In this document: piece by piece, positions 18,685-28,640 of the stretch
Numbering within the stretch: position 1 is the first letter of the stretch
Layout of the letters: each line of letters begins with the position of its first letter
DNA from: Hallerella porci
GTDB lineage: Bacteria > Fibrobacterota > Fibrobacteria > Fibrobacterales > Fibrobacteraceae
Direction of reading: 5' to 3'
DNA length: 64,000 bases
Assembly: GCF_003148885.1 (NCBI RefSeq)
Contig: NZ_QGHD01000001.1
Span: forward strand, 186,001 to 250,000
Position numbers and translations under genes: made by a program
The notes under the pieces: generated by a model
Seen by the model: only the letters and a program-made list of their open reading frames with translations
Databases searched by the model: none
What the model was told of the DNA's origin: nothing

Positions 18685-20009
18685 ATATTTCCGAAGCAGT
18701 AGAATTTCTTTCGCAAGAAGCAAAAAAATCGGCGACATCTTTTGACATTATCGGAACGCATTCAAAGTCCGAAGGCGTTTCTGTTTTTCAAGGAAAAGTT
18801 CAAAATACCGAAATCTCGGAATCGGTCGGCGTTGGCATTCGCGCGTTTCAAGGAAATCATCCGGGTTATGCTTACACGGAGCGCTTAACCGAAAAAGCGT
18901 TAAAGCAAACTTTGAAAGATGCGCTTTCGCATACGGCATTTACCAAAGAATTAAAACTGGAATTGCCGCATCCCGAAAATCATCCGTTAAGAAAAATTGA
19001 TTACAATCCCGATTTAAAAAATGTCACGCTTTCGCAGATGGCAGAAATTTCCATCGACATTGAAAAACGCTGCTTTGAAAAATCATCGGATGTAAAAAAT
19101 GTGCCGTATCTCGGCTGCCAAAAATCCGAAGGACTGATTGTTTTTGCGAATTCAAACGGCGTTCGTTTTGAACGCAAAGATAACGGCATTAGCGCAGGCG
19201 TCGGAGTCGTCGCCGAACGGAATGGCTCCAAAAAAATCGGCGGATACGATCAACTCGAAATGAAATTCGAAGATCTTTCCGCAGAAAAAATTGCGACGAA
19301 ATCTGTCGAGTATGCGCGCGAACTTTTGGAACCATCAAAAATTGAATCCGGAAAAATGCCCGTGATTCTTTCGGAACGCGTCGCGGGCCAAGTCTTTGGT
19401 ATGTATGCGTCATCCTTTGTCGCAGAACAAGTGCAAAAAGGACAATCGCGGATGCAAGGAAAACTCGGCAAAAAAGTGGCGGGAGCTGGGCTCACGTTGC
19501 TTTCGGATCCGACTCGCGAAGATTTGCCGGGAGTGAAAACTTACGATTCCGAAGGCACTTACGCCGATGTGGTGAATGTCATTCAAGATGGCGTTCTCTC
19601 GGATTTCTTGTACAATTTGGAAACGGCTGCAGTCGAAGGACGTAAAAGCAACGGCTGCGCTTTGCGTTCTTACGAAGGAAAAGTCGGTGCAGGATTTTCA
19701 AATCTCGTCATTCTTCCGGGCGAAAAATCTACTGCAGAACTTTTAAAAATGTTCCCGCGGTGTTTGCTCGTAGTAAAGCTCGAAGGCAATTCGGGCTGCA
19801 GTGCGGTAAGCGGTGAAATGAGCATCGGCGTGCAAGGCCTTTACGCGGAAAACGGACAAATCGTGCATCCCGTTGAAGGCGCAACTCTCAGCACAAACTT
19901 TATCGATTTACTCGAAAGTCTCGTCGCCATCGGAAGCGAATATCCCGATGATTATACGAGTTTAATGGTGCCGGCGCTCGCTTTCCCCGAAATTGCGGTT
20001 TCTAATTAA
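18681..20009 (+). CDS. pmbA: TldD/PmbA-family protein (PmbA/TldE type)
   Basis: This 442-residue protein belongs to the TldD/PmbA family, whose E. coli members form a heterodimeric metalloprotease that trims small peptides and antitoxins. It lacks an obvious HExxxH motif, as expected for the PmbA/TldE half; the C-terminal GEMSIGVQGLYAENGQIVHPVEGATLS stretch matches PmbA proteins. The TldD partner is not in this window. It overlaps hemL by 4 bp. Confidence 0.85.
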   Translation: MNISEAVEFLSQEAKKSATSFDIIGTHSKSEGVSVFQGKVQNTEISESVGVGIRAFQGNHPGYAYTERLTEKALKQTLKDALSHTAFTKELKLELPHPENHPLRKIDYNPDLKNVTLSQMAEISIDIEKRCFEKSSDVKNVPYLGCQKSEGLIVFANSNGVRFERKDNGISAGVGVVAERNGSKKIGGYDQLEMKFEDLSAEKIATKSVEYARELLEPSKIESGKMPVILSERVAGQVFGMYASSFVAEQVQKGQSRMQGKLGKKVAGAGLTLLSDPTREDLPGVKTYDSEGTYADVVNVIQDGVLSDFLYNLETAAVEGRKSNGCALRSYEGKVGAGFSNLVILPGEKSTAELLKMFPRCLLVVKLEGNSGCSAVSGEMSIGVQGLYAENGQIVHPVEGATLSTNFIDLLESLVAIGSEYPDDYTSLMVPALAFPEIAVSN

Positions 20010-20056
20010 ATGCATTTTTGACGTTCGGCGTGCAACCGAAAGGCGTGGAAATGCAT
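20010..20056 (+). other. Possible structured RNA leader before the efflux genes
   Basis: ATGCATTT (20010-20017) can pair with AAATGCAT (20049-20056), and inside that TTCGG can pair with CCGAA around a seven-base loop. The element sits between the pmbA stop and the SD of the adaptor gene. I do not recognise it as a known riboswitch, and there is no T run. Confidence 0.3.
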
Positions 20057-20084
20057 CTAAATAATGAATTGAAAAGGTTGAATA

Positions 20085-21176
20085 ATGAAAAATTTTTCTG
20101 CGGTTTTCGCTCTTCTTATCGGATGTATTTTCCTTTCTTCGTGTTCCTTGGAGGCGGCTCCCGCGGGAAATGCCAAAGGAAAACGCGGACTGGGCGCAGT
20201 TCCCAAAACTCTTCGTATTTCCGCTTATATTGCGAAGGCGGATTCAACTTCGGGTTTGTATTCCGCAGACGGACAACTGATTGCGAGCGACCAAGTAAAT
20301 GTCGCTGCAGAAATGTCTGGAAAATTGGTAAAGTTGTACGCAAAAGATGGAATGAAAGTTTCAGCGGGAACTCTTCTTGCCAAAATTGAAGACGCCGAAC
20401 TCAAAGCGAATTTGAAAAATGCTCAAGCGAATTTAGAACTCGCCAAAAAGAAAGCGGCGCGTTTGAAAACTCTTTATGAAAAAGATGGTGCAACTGCCGA
20501 AGAATTAGAATCCGTAGAAAGTGCCGTCGTCACCGCCGAAGCGAGTGTGGATTTAATTCAAGCGCAGCTGAAAAAGACCGAAATTCGTTCGCCGTTTGCG
20601 GGAATTTTAGGAACGGTTGATTTGTCCGAAGGCGCATGGCTTACCGCCGGCAGTAAAATCGCAACTCTTACGAACACGCAAGAACTCAAAGTGGAATTTG
20701 AATTGCCGCAGCGTTATTCGCAGAAATTAAAAATCGGCGATAAAGTGGAATTGCTCGATGCGGAACGCAATTTGAAAATCGCGGGCACGGTGCGTTTTAT
20801 GGATGCGACATTATCGTCAACAAGTCGCACGCGCAAAGTCCGCGCAGTCGTTAAAAATGCGGGCGGAAAATATCTCGCGGGAACATATGTCCGCGTGGAA
20901 TTGCATTTTGCAGGCGGAGAATTTTCGGGCATTCCCATTCCCGCTGAAGCGCTCACCCTTGACGCCAACGGCGCATACGTCTTTTTGATGCAAGCGGGAA
21001 AAGCGAAAAAAGTTTATGTGAAAACGGGACTTAGAACTCCGATTACGGTCGATGTCATGCAAGGAATTGCCGAAGGCGATACTGTCGTCGTTTCGGGCTT
21101 GATGAGCGTCCGCGAAGGTTCTTCTCTTGAAATTAAAGATATTGCAAACAGCATGAATTACGGGGTGCACGAATGA
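20085..21176 (+). CDS. RND efflux periplasmic adaptor (membrane fusion protein), lipoprotein
   Basis: The 363-residue protein has a lipoprotein signal with LSSC and Cys20, a biotinyl-lipoyl-like half (SDQVNVAAEMSGKLVKLYAKDGMKVSAG), an alpha-hairpin region of heptad repeats near 100-165, and beta-barrel and membrane-proximal domains to the end. It would link an inner-membrane RND pump to an outer-membrane channel. AAAGG precedes the ATG. It overlaps the RND-TolC fusion gene by 4 bp, so all three parts of a tripartite pump are made from two genes. Confidence 0.92.
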   Translation: MKNFSAVFALLIGCIFLSSCSLEAAPAGNAKGKRGLGAVPKTLRISAYIAKADSTSGLYSADGQLIASDQVNVAAEMSGKLVKLYAKDGMKVSAGTLLAKIEDAELKANLKNAQANLELAKKKAARLKTLYEKDGATAEELESVESAVVTAEASVDLIQAQLKKTEIRSPFAGILGTVDLSEGAWLTAGSKIATLTNTQELKVEFELPQRYSQKLKIGDKVELLDAERNLKIAGTVRFMDATLSSTSRTRKVRAVVKNAGGKYLAGTYVRVELHFAGGEFSGIPIPAEALTLDANGAYVFLMQAGKAKKVYVKTGLRTPITVDVMQGIAEGDTVVVSGLMSVREGSSLEIKDIANSMNYGVHE

Positions 21177-24100
21177 GTTTTGCAACTCTTTCCATTCGGC
21201 GTCCCGTTCTCATGACAGTGCTCGCGTTGGGCATTGTTTTAATCGGGGCATTTGGCGCGATGAATTTAGGCGTTCGCGAATATCCGAATGTCGATTCGCC
21301 GATTATCACTGTGCGCACATCTTATACGGGCGCAAACGCAGCGGTTGTCGAATCCGAAGTCACAGAAATTATCGAAGCTTCGGTGAACAGTGCTGCGGGC
21401 ATTAAATCGTTAACTTCGACAAGTTCGGATGGACGTTCTGTCATCCGCGCGGAATTTGAAGTGGGCACCGATTTGGAAGCCGCAGCAAACGATATCCGCG
21501 ACCGCGTTTCACGCGTACAAAGAAAACTTCCCGATGAAGCGGATGCGCCGGTAGTTTATAAATCCGATTCGGATTCGGATCCGATTTTAATTGCGAGTTT
21601 ACTTTCGGATACCCGCGATGCGATGGAACTTTCGGAGCTCGCTTCGAATGTGGTGAAAGAAAGACTTCAAACCATTCCGGGCGTTTCCGAAGTGAATTTG
21701 TGGGGAGAAAAAACGCCGGTGGTGCGTCTTTGGCTAGATCCGCTGCGGATGAAAGCGCTTGGCGTTTCGCCTTCGGACATTTCAAAAGCACTTTCCAAAG
21801 AAAACGAAGAATTGCCCGCCGGAAAAATTGAAGGGCAAACGATGGATCTTTCCATCCGGACTTTGGGCCGCTTAGAAAAGCCTGCAGACTTTCATGCGAT
21901 TCCGGTGAAAACGGCAGCGGACGGAACGATTATTCGCCTTTCCGATGTAGCGACAATTCATTATGAACCGAAAGATACGCGCACCGGTTTTAAACGCAAT
22001 GGAAAAAATGTGATTGCTGTTGCGCTCATCGCTCAGCCGGGTTCGAATCACGTCGCCATCGCAGACGAATTTTATAAACGCGTCGATGCGCTTCGTCGCG
22101 ATTTGCCTTCGGATGTAAAAATCATCAACGGCATGGATTCTTCGGTGAGCATTCGCTCTTCTATTCGCGAAGTCATCGAAACGATTTTCGTTTCTTTCTT
22201 GCTCGTTATTGCGGTGATTTTCATTTTCCTCCGCGAAGTTCGTACCACATTTATTCCGATGATTGTAATTCCTGTTTCGATTATCGGAAGTTTCTTCGTG
22301 CTTTATATTTTCGGATTTTCCATCAACGTTCTCACTCTCCTGGCGATGGTTTTAGCAATCGGTTTAGTCGTCGATGATGCGATTGTTATCGTGGAAAATA
22401 TTTACCAAAAAATTGAGAAGAAAATGTCGCCGAAAGAGGCTGCGGTCGCGGGCATTCACGAAATTTTCTTTGCGGTCATCGCGACTTCGGTAGTGTTAAT
22501 GGCGGTTTTTGTTCCGATGCTTGCGCTCGGCGGAACGACTGGACTTCTCTTCCGCGAATTTGTCGCAGTGATGATTGGAACGGTTGTGATTTCGACTTTC
22601 TGCGCTTTAACGCTTACGCCGATGCTTTGCTCTAAAATTTTACGGGCACAGAAAAAAGGAATTTTATACGAAAAAACAGAACCGATTTTTGAATGGTTGA
22701 ATTCCGTTTACAACACTCTTCTCAACGGATTTTTGCGGGTGCGCGGACTTATCTTCGTCATCATCGCCGCATTGCTTTTTATCGCATATTTTTGTTTGAC
22801 AAATCTTTCGAGTGAAATGGCTCCGCAAGAAGACAGCAATATGTTTATGGTGAACATTTCTGCGCCCGAAGGAACAGGACTTGGGCAAACGAAAAAAATG
22901 ACGGAAGCGTTCGTCGAAGAAATGACCGCGTTAATGGATTCTTCGGAATACGAAGAAATTCAAGCGGGCGCACGATCGGGCGGAAGTTCAATGATTCGCG
23001 TCACTCTCATTAGCGATAAAACGAAACGGCGTTCGCAAAGTGAAATTGCGCGGGCTGTGCAAATTTTGGGCGCAAGTTATCCGGATTTACGTGTTATGGT
23101 TTTTGAACCGCAAGCGATTAGCACAAGTCGCGGCGGGCTTCCTGTGCAATTCGTTTTGCAAGCGGGCGAAATTGAAACTCTCCGCGAATTGCTTCCGAAG
23201 TTTACCGCCGAAGCCGAAAAGAGCGATGTCTTCAGCGTGGTTAACGCGGACTTAAAATTTACGAAGCCAGAACTTCACGTTCAAATTAACCGCGATAAAG
23301 CGCACGATCAAGGCGTTTCCATCGACGATATTGCAAGCACTGTTGCGTTAACTCTCGGCGATCAAACTTATGGAGAATTTTATAAAGACGGTCGTCAGTA
23401 TGATGTCATCGGAGCCGTGCCTTATGAATATCGCGCATCGCCTTCGAATTTAGATGAACTCAGCGTGCGCAATGCTTCGGGCGAAATGCTTTCGGTTTCC
23501 AATTTCATCACCTATTCCGAACAGTCCGCGTCGCCGTCACTTCCGCGTTACAATCGCTTTAGCGCTGCAACAATTTCTGCGGGACTTATGCCGGGAAAAA
23601 CGGTCGGCGATGGCGTTAACGAAATGCGTCGCATCGCACGCAAAGTCATCCCGGATTCGTTAAATATTCAAACAGAACTTTCGGGAACTTCCAAAGAATA
23701 CGAAGACAGTTCTTCGGGATTGTATATGGTTTTCTTGCTCGCACTCGCTTGCATTTTCCTCGTTCTCGCGGGACAATTTGAAAGTTATCGTTCTCCGTTT
23801 GTCACCTTTTTCACGGTGCCGCTCGCATTAGCCGGCGCAATTATTTCTCTCTATTTCTTTGGGCAAACGTTGAATATTTTTAGTGAAATCGCTTTGATTT
23901 TACTTCTTGGACTTGTGACGAAAAATGGCATTTTAATCGTCGAATTTGCAAACCAAATTATGGAACGCACCGGCTGCTCGCGCTTAGCGGCGGCAAAAAA
24001 ATCAGCGCGTCTTCGCTTCCGTCCAATTCTCATGACGAGTCTTTCGACCGTTCTCGGCGCAGTACCTTTGATTTTAACGGGAACACCGAGTCGCATCGCG

Positions 24101-25558
24101 ATGGGAATTACCATTGTCTGCGGACTTTCTTTCGCCACATTTCTCACCCTTTTCGTCGTGCCCGCTGCGTATTCGTTCTTTGCGGGAAAACCGAAAAAAG
24201 AATTAGAAAAGAAAGAATTCAAATCGGGAATGCTTTTGCCCGCGATGAAAATTCTTCCGCTCATTTTTGTGATGATGCATTTTGTGTCACCGAATGCCGC
24301 TGCAGAACTTTCGCCCGAAGAAGCGGTGCGGACTGCGCTTGAAAAAAATCGGACAGCGCTCATCTACGAAGAAAATGTGAAAAGCGCAAACGCCGGACTT
24401 AAAAATTCTCGCAAAGGTTTGCTTCCGACCGTCGATCTTTCTCTTTCGCGCTATTACAATTACGGCGACACTTATTCGAAAAATCAAGCCGGCGTGAAAA
24501 CGGATATCGATAACGATTTAAGTCATAGCGACGCGTTTCAAATTGCGGTCAATTATACGGTCTTCGATGGCTTCGCGGATATTTCGAAATACAATTTGGG
24601 AAAAGCGCAAGTCGAAGTGGCGAAAGCGGAATTGCAGCGGGAACGCGAAAATTTAATTGCGAATGTTTTAATCGCTTATTTTACCGCGGTGAACGCGCAC
24701 TCTTCTCTCGTCCTTTCCGATTCCAATTTATCGGTTTCGCGCGCCCGAAAAAAATTGGCGCAGGATAAATTCGAAGCGGGAGCGATGACTCGTTTAGATG
24801 TTCTTTCGGCGCAAATGGATTTTGCAAGTGATAGCGCGGCGAATCTTTCGAAGGCGTCGACTCTTGCGTCGGCAATTCGTAACTTAGACGAACTTCTCGG
24901 CGGTGGCGTAATCGCAAGCGCAGACGATCTTCCCGATTCCATTTCGGTAGAGCGCAATCCCGATTGGAAAACTCCCGAAGGACTTGCTCGGGCAAAAGAA
25001 CGCGCCGTTTCACAAAATGCCGAATTGCTCTCGGCGATTGCGTCTAAAAAATATGCGGAGACAAATCGCAGCGGTGCGTCATCTTCTCTTTATCCCAAAC
25101 TCAATTTGCACGGATCGTGGAATGCGACAGCGAGCGAAGCAGATAAAGGAAATCCCGCCGAAGCGAACAGTCAATATTTCCGCGTAGGTGCTGCGCTTTC
25201 GTGGAATCTCTTCAACGGTTTTGCAGATAATGCGACGATGGAATCGGCAAAAATTGAAGAACGTTCTGCGGAACTCAAAGTGGAAAATGTGCGTTTGAAT
25301 ATCGAAACGAATGTGGCAAACGCAGTCGAAACTCATCTCCGCGCATTAGAAGCGTTAGAAGTTGCCGAAGGCAATGATAAACTCGCTTCCGAAATGCTCG
25401 CTTTGGGCGAAGAACGTTTTAAAGTCGGAAGAATTTCTGCCTTCGAATTTCGCGAAACGCAAAGTCAATGGCGCTCGGTCCGCGAAGCGCTTCTCGCGGC
25501 GCGCTTTGCAGCATGCAAAGCCGAAATTCAAGTGAAACAGTTAATCGGTTCGCGCTAA
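21173..25558 (+). CDS. RND efflux permease fused to a TolC-type outer-membrane channel
   Basis: The 1461-residue ORF joins two proteins normally made apart. Residues 1 to about 1010 are an HAE1-type RND permease: N-terminal helix IRRPVLMTVLALG, proton-relay Asp401-Asp402 in GLVVDDAIVIVEN and Lys917 in LVTKNGILIVEF. Residues about 1045-1461 are a TolC-family protein (ELSPEEAVRTALEKN, two FDGFAD/FNGFAD-type repeats, long helices). Between them at 1020-1044 is a stretch that looks like a signal peptide ending NAAA before Glu, starting from in-frame Met codons at 24230 and 24245. No stop or frame change separates the halves. Cleavage at this internal signal, or internal initiation, would yield separate subunits. 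Drug-type export is likely; the substrate is unknown. Confidence 0.92.
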   Translation: MSFATLSIRRPVLMTVLALGIVLIGAFGAMNLGVREYPNVDSPIITVRTSYTGANAAVVESEVTEIIEASVNSAAGIKSLTSTSSDGRSVIRAEFEVGTDLEAAANDIRDRVSRVQRKLPDEADAPVVYKSDSDSDPILIASLLSDTRDAMELSELASNVVKERLQTIPGVSEVNLWGEKTPVVRLWLDPLRMKALGVSPSDISKALSKENEELPAGKIEGQTMDLSIRTLGRLEKPADFHAIPVKTAADGTIIRLSDVATIHYEPKDTRTGFKRNGKNVIAVALIAQPGSNHVAIADEFYKRVDALRRDLPSDVKIINGMDSSVSIRSSIREVIETIFVSFLLVIAVIFIFLREVRTTFIPMIVIPVSIIGSFFVLYIFGFSINVLTLLAMVLAIGLVVDDAIVIVENIYQKIEKKMSPKEAAVAGIHEIFFAVIATSVVLMAVFVPMLALGGTTGLLFREFVAVMIGTVVISTFCALTLTPMLCSKILRAQKKGILYEKTEPIFEWLNSVYNTLLNGFLRVRGLIFVIIAALLFIAYFCLTNLSSEMAPQEDSNMFMVNISAPEGTGLGQTKKMTEAFVEEMTALMDSSEYEEIQAGARSGGSSMIRVTLISDKTKRRSQSEIARAVQILGASYPDLRVMVFEPQAISTSRGGLPVQFVLQAGEIETLRELLPKFTAEAEKSDVFSVVNADLKFTKPELHVQINRDKAHDQGVSIDDIASTVALTLGDQTYGEFYKDGRQYDVIGAVPYEYRASPSNLDELSVRNASGEMLSVSNFITYSEQSASPSLPRYNRFSAATISAGLMPGKTVGDGVNEMRRIARKVIPDSLNIQTELSGTSKEYEDSSSGLYMVFLLALACIFLVLAGQFESYRSPFVTFFTVPLALAGAIISLYFFGQTLNIFSEIALILLLGLVTKNGILIVEFANQIMERTGCSRLAAAKKSARLRFRPILMTSLSTVLGAVPLILTGTPSRIAMGITIVCGLSFATFLTLFVVPAAYSFFAGKPKKELEKKEFKSGMLLPAMKILPLIFVMMHFVSPNAAAELSPEEAVRTALEKNRTALIYEENVKSANAGLKNSRKGLLPTVDLSLSRYYNYGDTYSKNQAGVKTDIDNDLSHSDAFQIAVNYTVFDGFADISKYNLGKAQVEVAKAELQRERENLIANVLIAYFTAVNAHSSLVLSDSNLSVSRARKKLAQDKFEAGAMTRLDVLSAQMDFASDSAANLSKASTLASAIRNLDELLGGGVIASADDLPDSISVERNPDWKTPEGLARAKERAVSQNAELLSAIASKKYAETNRSGASSSLYPKLNLHGSWNATASEADKGNPAEANSQYFRVGAALSWNLFNGFADNATMESAKIEERSAELKVENVRLNIETNVANAVETHLRALEALEVAEGNDKLASEMLALGEERFKVGRISAFEFRETQSQWRSVREALLAARFAACKAEIQVKQLIGSR

Positions 25559-25619
25559 AAATAAACACTATTTTACATTCATTTGTGCGCAAAAAAGTTT
25601 AAATCTAAGGGGTATGGAT

Positions 25620-26636
25620 ATGAAGAAAATTATTTTGCTTTTGACTTGTTTGTGCACCTTTATTTTTGCTGCAGAAACTCTTCCTGTTTACCAAAAAGAA
25701 AATCCGGAATCTCGCATTCTCGGCTATTTAACGGCGACGGATAAAGTCGAAGAATTACCGATTCCGCCGATGCGCAAAAAAGTGGTGAAGTATATTAAGC
25801 AGAAAAAATCCAAGAAAAAAAAGAAAGTGGTGAAATACGAAAATGTGCCGCGCACCGAACCGCCCGAATATATTCCGGTGAAAACGCGATTTGCAAAACA
25901 AGGTTATGTGCGCCGCGCAGACCTCGCGCGTTTCAAAGAACGTTCTTCCGATTTAAGCGGAATTTATTCGTCGTCGACGGGTTCTGTGATTCTTTCGAAA
26001 TCGCCGAATTCTCCGGGGCGTTTCAATATTCAAATTCAAAATGGCGATGGCGCATCGCGCGCCGAAATGGCGATGGGAAATGTGCAAGCCCGCGAAGAAT
26101 TTGGGCACACGCGATTTGATTATCAAGAAGACGGCTGTAAAATTGCGATTGATTTGTTTGAACGCAAAGTCCGCGTCGCAGAAAATGGCTGCGAAGAATA
26201 TGATTCGCCGCATTTCAAATTAGCGGGCACTTACGATGTTTACAAAGAATATCGTCACCGCGCCGAAGTTTTCCGCGATTCCGAAGTTTCCGAGAAATTT
26301 AAAAAGTTCGTTTGGTGTCCCGAAGGACCGAGTTCTTGCGAAAAAATCCGCGACGAAGATGATTGCGATGTGGAAATTATTTGGAGCAAAAATTCGCAAG
26401 GGATGATCGAACGCCACTGCGGCGATCAAGTGCACAAATACCGTCCGATGGAACGGATGATTCCGCATAAGCGCGATTTCTTCAACGGCGAAAAACCGAC
26501 GATGCTCAAAACCAAGCGCACCGATATGGCAAATGAATGGATGATTTGGTATTATTATCCGCAAGCGAATCGCTTTAAAATGGTTCGTCAAGGAACGCGG
26601 AGCGATGTCGCTTACATGGAAGTTTACGAGAATTAA
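25620..26636 (+). CDS. Secreted protein of unknown function
   Basis: No family is recognised. ATG 25620 is chosen over the ATG at 25614 because AAGGGG then lies seven bases upstream. The 338-residue product starts with a signal peptide (about 1-18, ending FIFA). A Lys-rich stretch near 60-75 (KQKKSKKKKK) follows, then a domain with paired Cys residues (NGCEEY, WCPEGPSSCEK, DDCD, RHCGD) that may form disulfides. The early part (TLPVYQKENPESRILGYL) resembles the start of SH3-like domains, a weak hint. A terminator separates it from convergent typA. Confidence 0.6.
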   Translation: MKKIILLLTCLCTFIFAAETLPVYQKENPESRILGYLTATDKVEELPIPPMRKKVVKYIKQKKSKKKKKVVKYENVPRTEPPEYIPVKTRFAKQGYVRRADLARFKERSSDLSGIYSSSTGSVILSKSPNSPGRFNIQIQNGDGASRAEMAMGNVQAREEFGHTRFDYQEDGCKIAIDLFERKVRVAENGCEEYDSPHFKLAGTYDVYKEYRHRAEVFRDSEVSEKFKKFVWCPEGPSSCEKIRDEDDCDVEIIWSKNSQGMIERHCGDQVHKYRPMERMIPHKRDFFNGEKPTMLKTKRTDMANEWMIWYYYPQANRFKMVRQGTRSDVAYMEVYEN

Positions 26637-26655
26637 AAAAATTTCAGAGCACAAA

Positions 26656-26684
26656 AAAACTTCCCGCCAAAGGCGGGAAGTTTT
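26656..26684. terminator. Bidirectional terminator between the secreted protein gene and typA
   Basis: AAAACTTCCCGCC pairs perfectly with GGCGGGAAGTTTT around an AAA loop. It has A-rich and T-rich ends and serves two convergent genes. Confidence 0.88.
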
Positions 26685-26701
26685 CTGTTTTAATGTTCTT
26701 C

Positions 26702-28561
26702 TTAATCGTCGTCGTCGTCTTCGACGGCAGCCTTGGATTCTTGCTTGCGCAGATGCGGATCCAAAGTAATCTTGCGAAGACGTAAGCACTGCGGAGTGAC
26801 TTCGACGCATTCGTCATCGTTGATGAATGTGACGCATTCTTCCAAAGTCATGCGACGATACGGCGTAAGCTGAATGTTATCGTCCGAAGCTTTCGAACGC
26901 ATATTGGTCAAGTGCTTGCCCTTGGTCGCGTTCACAATGATATCGGTTGTGCGGTTGTGTTCACCGATAATCATGCCCGGATAAACTTCGGTTGCAGGCG
27001 GGATGAAGAGAGAACCGCGATCTTCCAATTTCGAAAGTGCATAGCTCGCAGCTTGTCCCGGTTCCTTTGCAATCAACACGCCGTTGACGCGCGCCGGAAT
27101 ATCGCCCTTATACGGTTCGAAGTCTAAGAAGAGAGACTGCGAAACAGCATAACCCTTCGTGAGAGAAAGGAGCTTCGAACGGATGCCGAGAAGGCCGCGG
27201 CTCGGAATCTTATATTCCAAAGAAACGCGGTTATTATCGTCGGTCACCATATCGACCATTTCGCCTTTGCGGTGTCCGAGTTCTTCGATCACCGGACCGC
27301 TATATTCCGAAGGAACTTCAACCTTGAATTGTTCCATCGGTTCCAAAATTTTTCCGTTTTCATCTTTTTGGAAAATCACTTGCGGAGAACCGATCGTGAA
27401 TTCATAAAGTTCGCGGCGCATGCTTTCGATGAGAATCGTCAAATGCAAAATACCGCGACCGGAAACTTTAAATGTCGAAGCGCCTTCTGCCTTTTCGACG
27501 AGAAGAGCCGGGTCGGCCATGTGTGCGCGTTCCAAACGTTCGGCGAGGTTATTGCCGGTGAGGAACTTTCCTCCGCCTTTGCCCGCGAGCGGGGAAGTGT
27601 TCACGGTAAAGAGCATCGAGATGGTCGGCGGGTCGATGTGAATGCGCGGCAAGTGCACCGGATTATCGACAGCAGAAAGAGTATCGCCGATATCGAACAT
27701 TTCAAGGCCTGCGATTTGAATAATTTCGCCCGGACCTGCTTCGTCGATAGGAACGGATTGAATTCCGTCGTAATGCAAAATTTTCTGAATACGAATGTTC
27801 TTGACTTTCGGTGTTGCGGTATCGTCGTCCGTGAGGAAGCTTTGCGCAACGGTCATGCCCGTCTTAAAAGTTCCTTGTTGAACGCGGCCAACCGCCATAC
27901 GTCCGAGGAAGCTCGAATATTCGAGAGTGCTGATTTGAAGAAGCGGAGCAGCTTTCGGATCGCCCTTCGGAGCCGGAATTTTATCGATGACGAGATCCAT
28001 CAAAATGCGGAGATCGCCATCCGGATCATCGACTTCTTTGCGGCAAATGCCTTTACGACCGCTTGCGTAAACGCAAGAGAAATCCAACTGTTCTTCGGTC
28101 GCATTGAGTTCGCAGAAAAGATCAAAGACTTTGTCCAAAGCGTTGTGCGGATTGCAACCGTCGCGGTCAATCTTATTGATGACGACGATCGGAGTTAATC
28201 CGAGAGCGAGAGCTTTTTGCGTCACAAAACGAGTCTGCGCCATCGGACCTTCAAAAGCATCGACGATTAAGAGCACACCGTCAACGGTTCCGAGAACGCG
28301 TTCCACCTGACCGCCAAAGTCGGCGTGCCCCGGTGTATCGACGATGTTGATGTGGTACCCTTTATAGTTTACGCTTGCGTTTTTGGAAAGAATGGTAATG
28401 CCGCGTTCCCGTTCGATAGCGCCGGAGTCCATCACGCGTTCGTTCACTTCTTCGCCTTCGTGGAACGTGCCGCATTGCTTAAGAATCTGGTCCACGAGTG
28501 TGGTTTTACCGTGGTCAACGTGTGCGATAATCGCAATGTTTCTGATTTTATTTTGATCCAT
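26702..28561 (-). CDS. typA: Ribosome-associated GTPase TypA/BipA
   Basis: The 619-residue translational GTPase has the G1 motif HVDHGKTT near 16-23, the G2 region ERERGITI, G3 [15 protein letters not shown] and G4 NKIDR, followed by EF-G-like domains and the BipA-specific C-terminal domain. It acts on the ribosome in 50S assembly and stress adaptation. The last residues are an acidic run of Asp. The ATG has AGGAC upstream. Length is normal. Confidence 0.95.
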   Translation of the reverse strand: MDQNKIRNIAIIAHVDHGKTTLVDQILKQCGTFHEGEEVNERVMDSGAIERERGITILSKNASVNYKGYHINIVDTPGHADFGGQVERVLGTVDGVLLIVDAFEGPMAQTRFVTQKALALGLTPIVVINKIDRDGCNPHNALDKVFDLFCELNATEEQLDFSCVYASGRKGICRKEVDDPDGDLRILMDLVIDKIPAPKGDPKAAPLLQISTLEYSSFLGRMAVGRVQQGTFKTGMTVAQSFLTDDDTATPKVKNIRIQKILHYDGIQSVPIDEAGPGEIIQIAGLEMFDIGDTLSAVDNPVHLPRIHIDPPTISMLFTVNTSPLAGKGGGKFLTGNNLAERLERAHMADPALLVEKAEGASTFKVSGRGILHLTILIESMRRELYEFTIGSPQVIFQKDENGKILEPMEQFKVEVPSEYSGPVIEELGHRKGEMVDMVTDDNNRVSLEYKIPSRGLLGIRSKLLSLTKGYAVSQSLFLDFEPYKGDIPARVNGVLIAKEPGQAASYALSKLEDRGSLFIPPATEVYPGMIIGEHNRTTDIIVNATKGKHLTNMRSKASDDNIQLTPYRRMTLEECVTFINDDECVEVTPQCLRLRKITLDPHLRKQESKAAVEDDDDD

Positions 28562-28628
28562 TTTGGATGTCCTATTTTGGGTACTTCAGGTACTCGTCAA
28601 TTTGGCGCAAAATTTAGAAAAAATTTTC

Positions 28629-28634
28629 TACTTT
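28629..28634 (+). promoter_or_regulatory. -10-like hexamer TACTTT before ruvX
   Basis: TACTTT within a TTTTCTACTTTT stretch ends exactly 6 nt before the GTG at 28641. This places transcription start at or beside the start codon, as at several other genes here. Confidence 0.45.
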
Positions 28635-28640
28635 TAGAGA

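Noticed and set aside
27272-28198. Long plus-strand frame opposite typA
   Set aside because: It is antisense to a clearly conserved GTPase and encodes no recognisable protein; such shadows are common opposite GC-skewed coding DNA.
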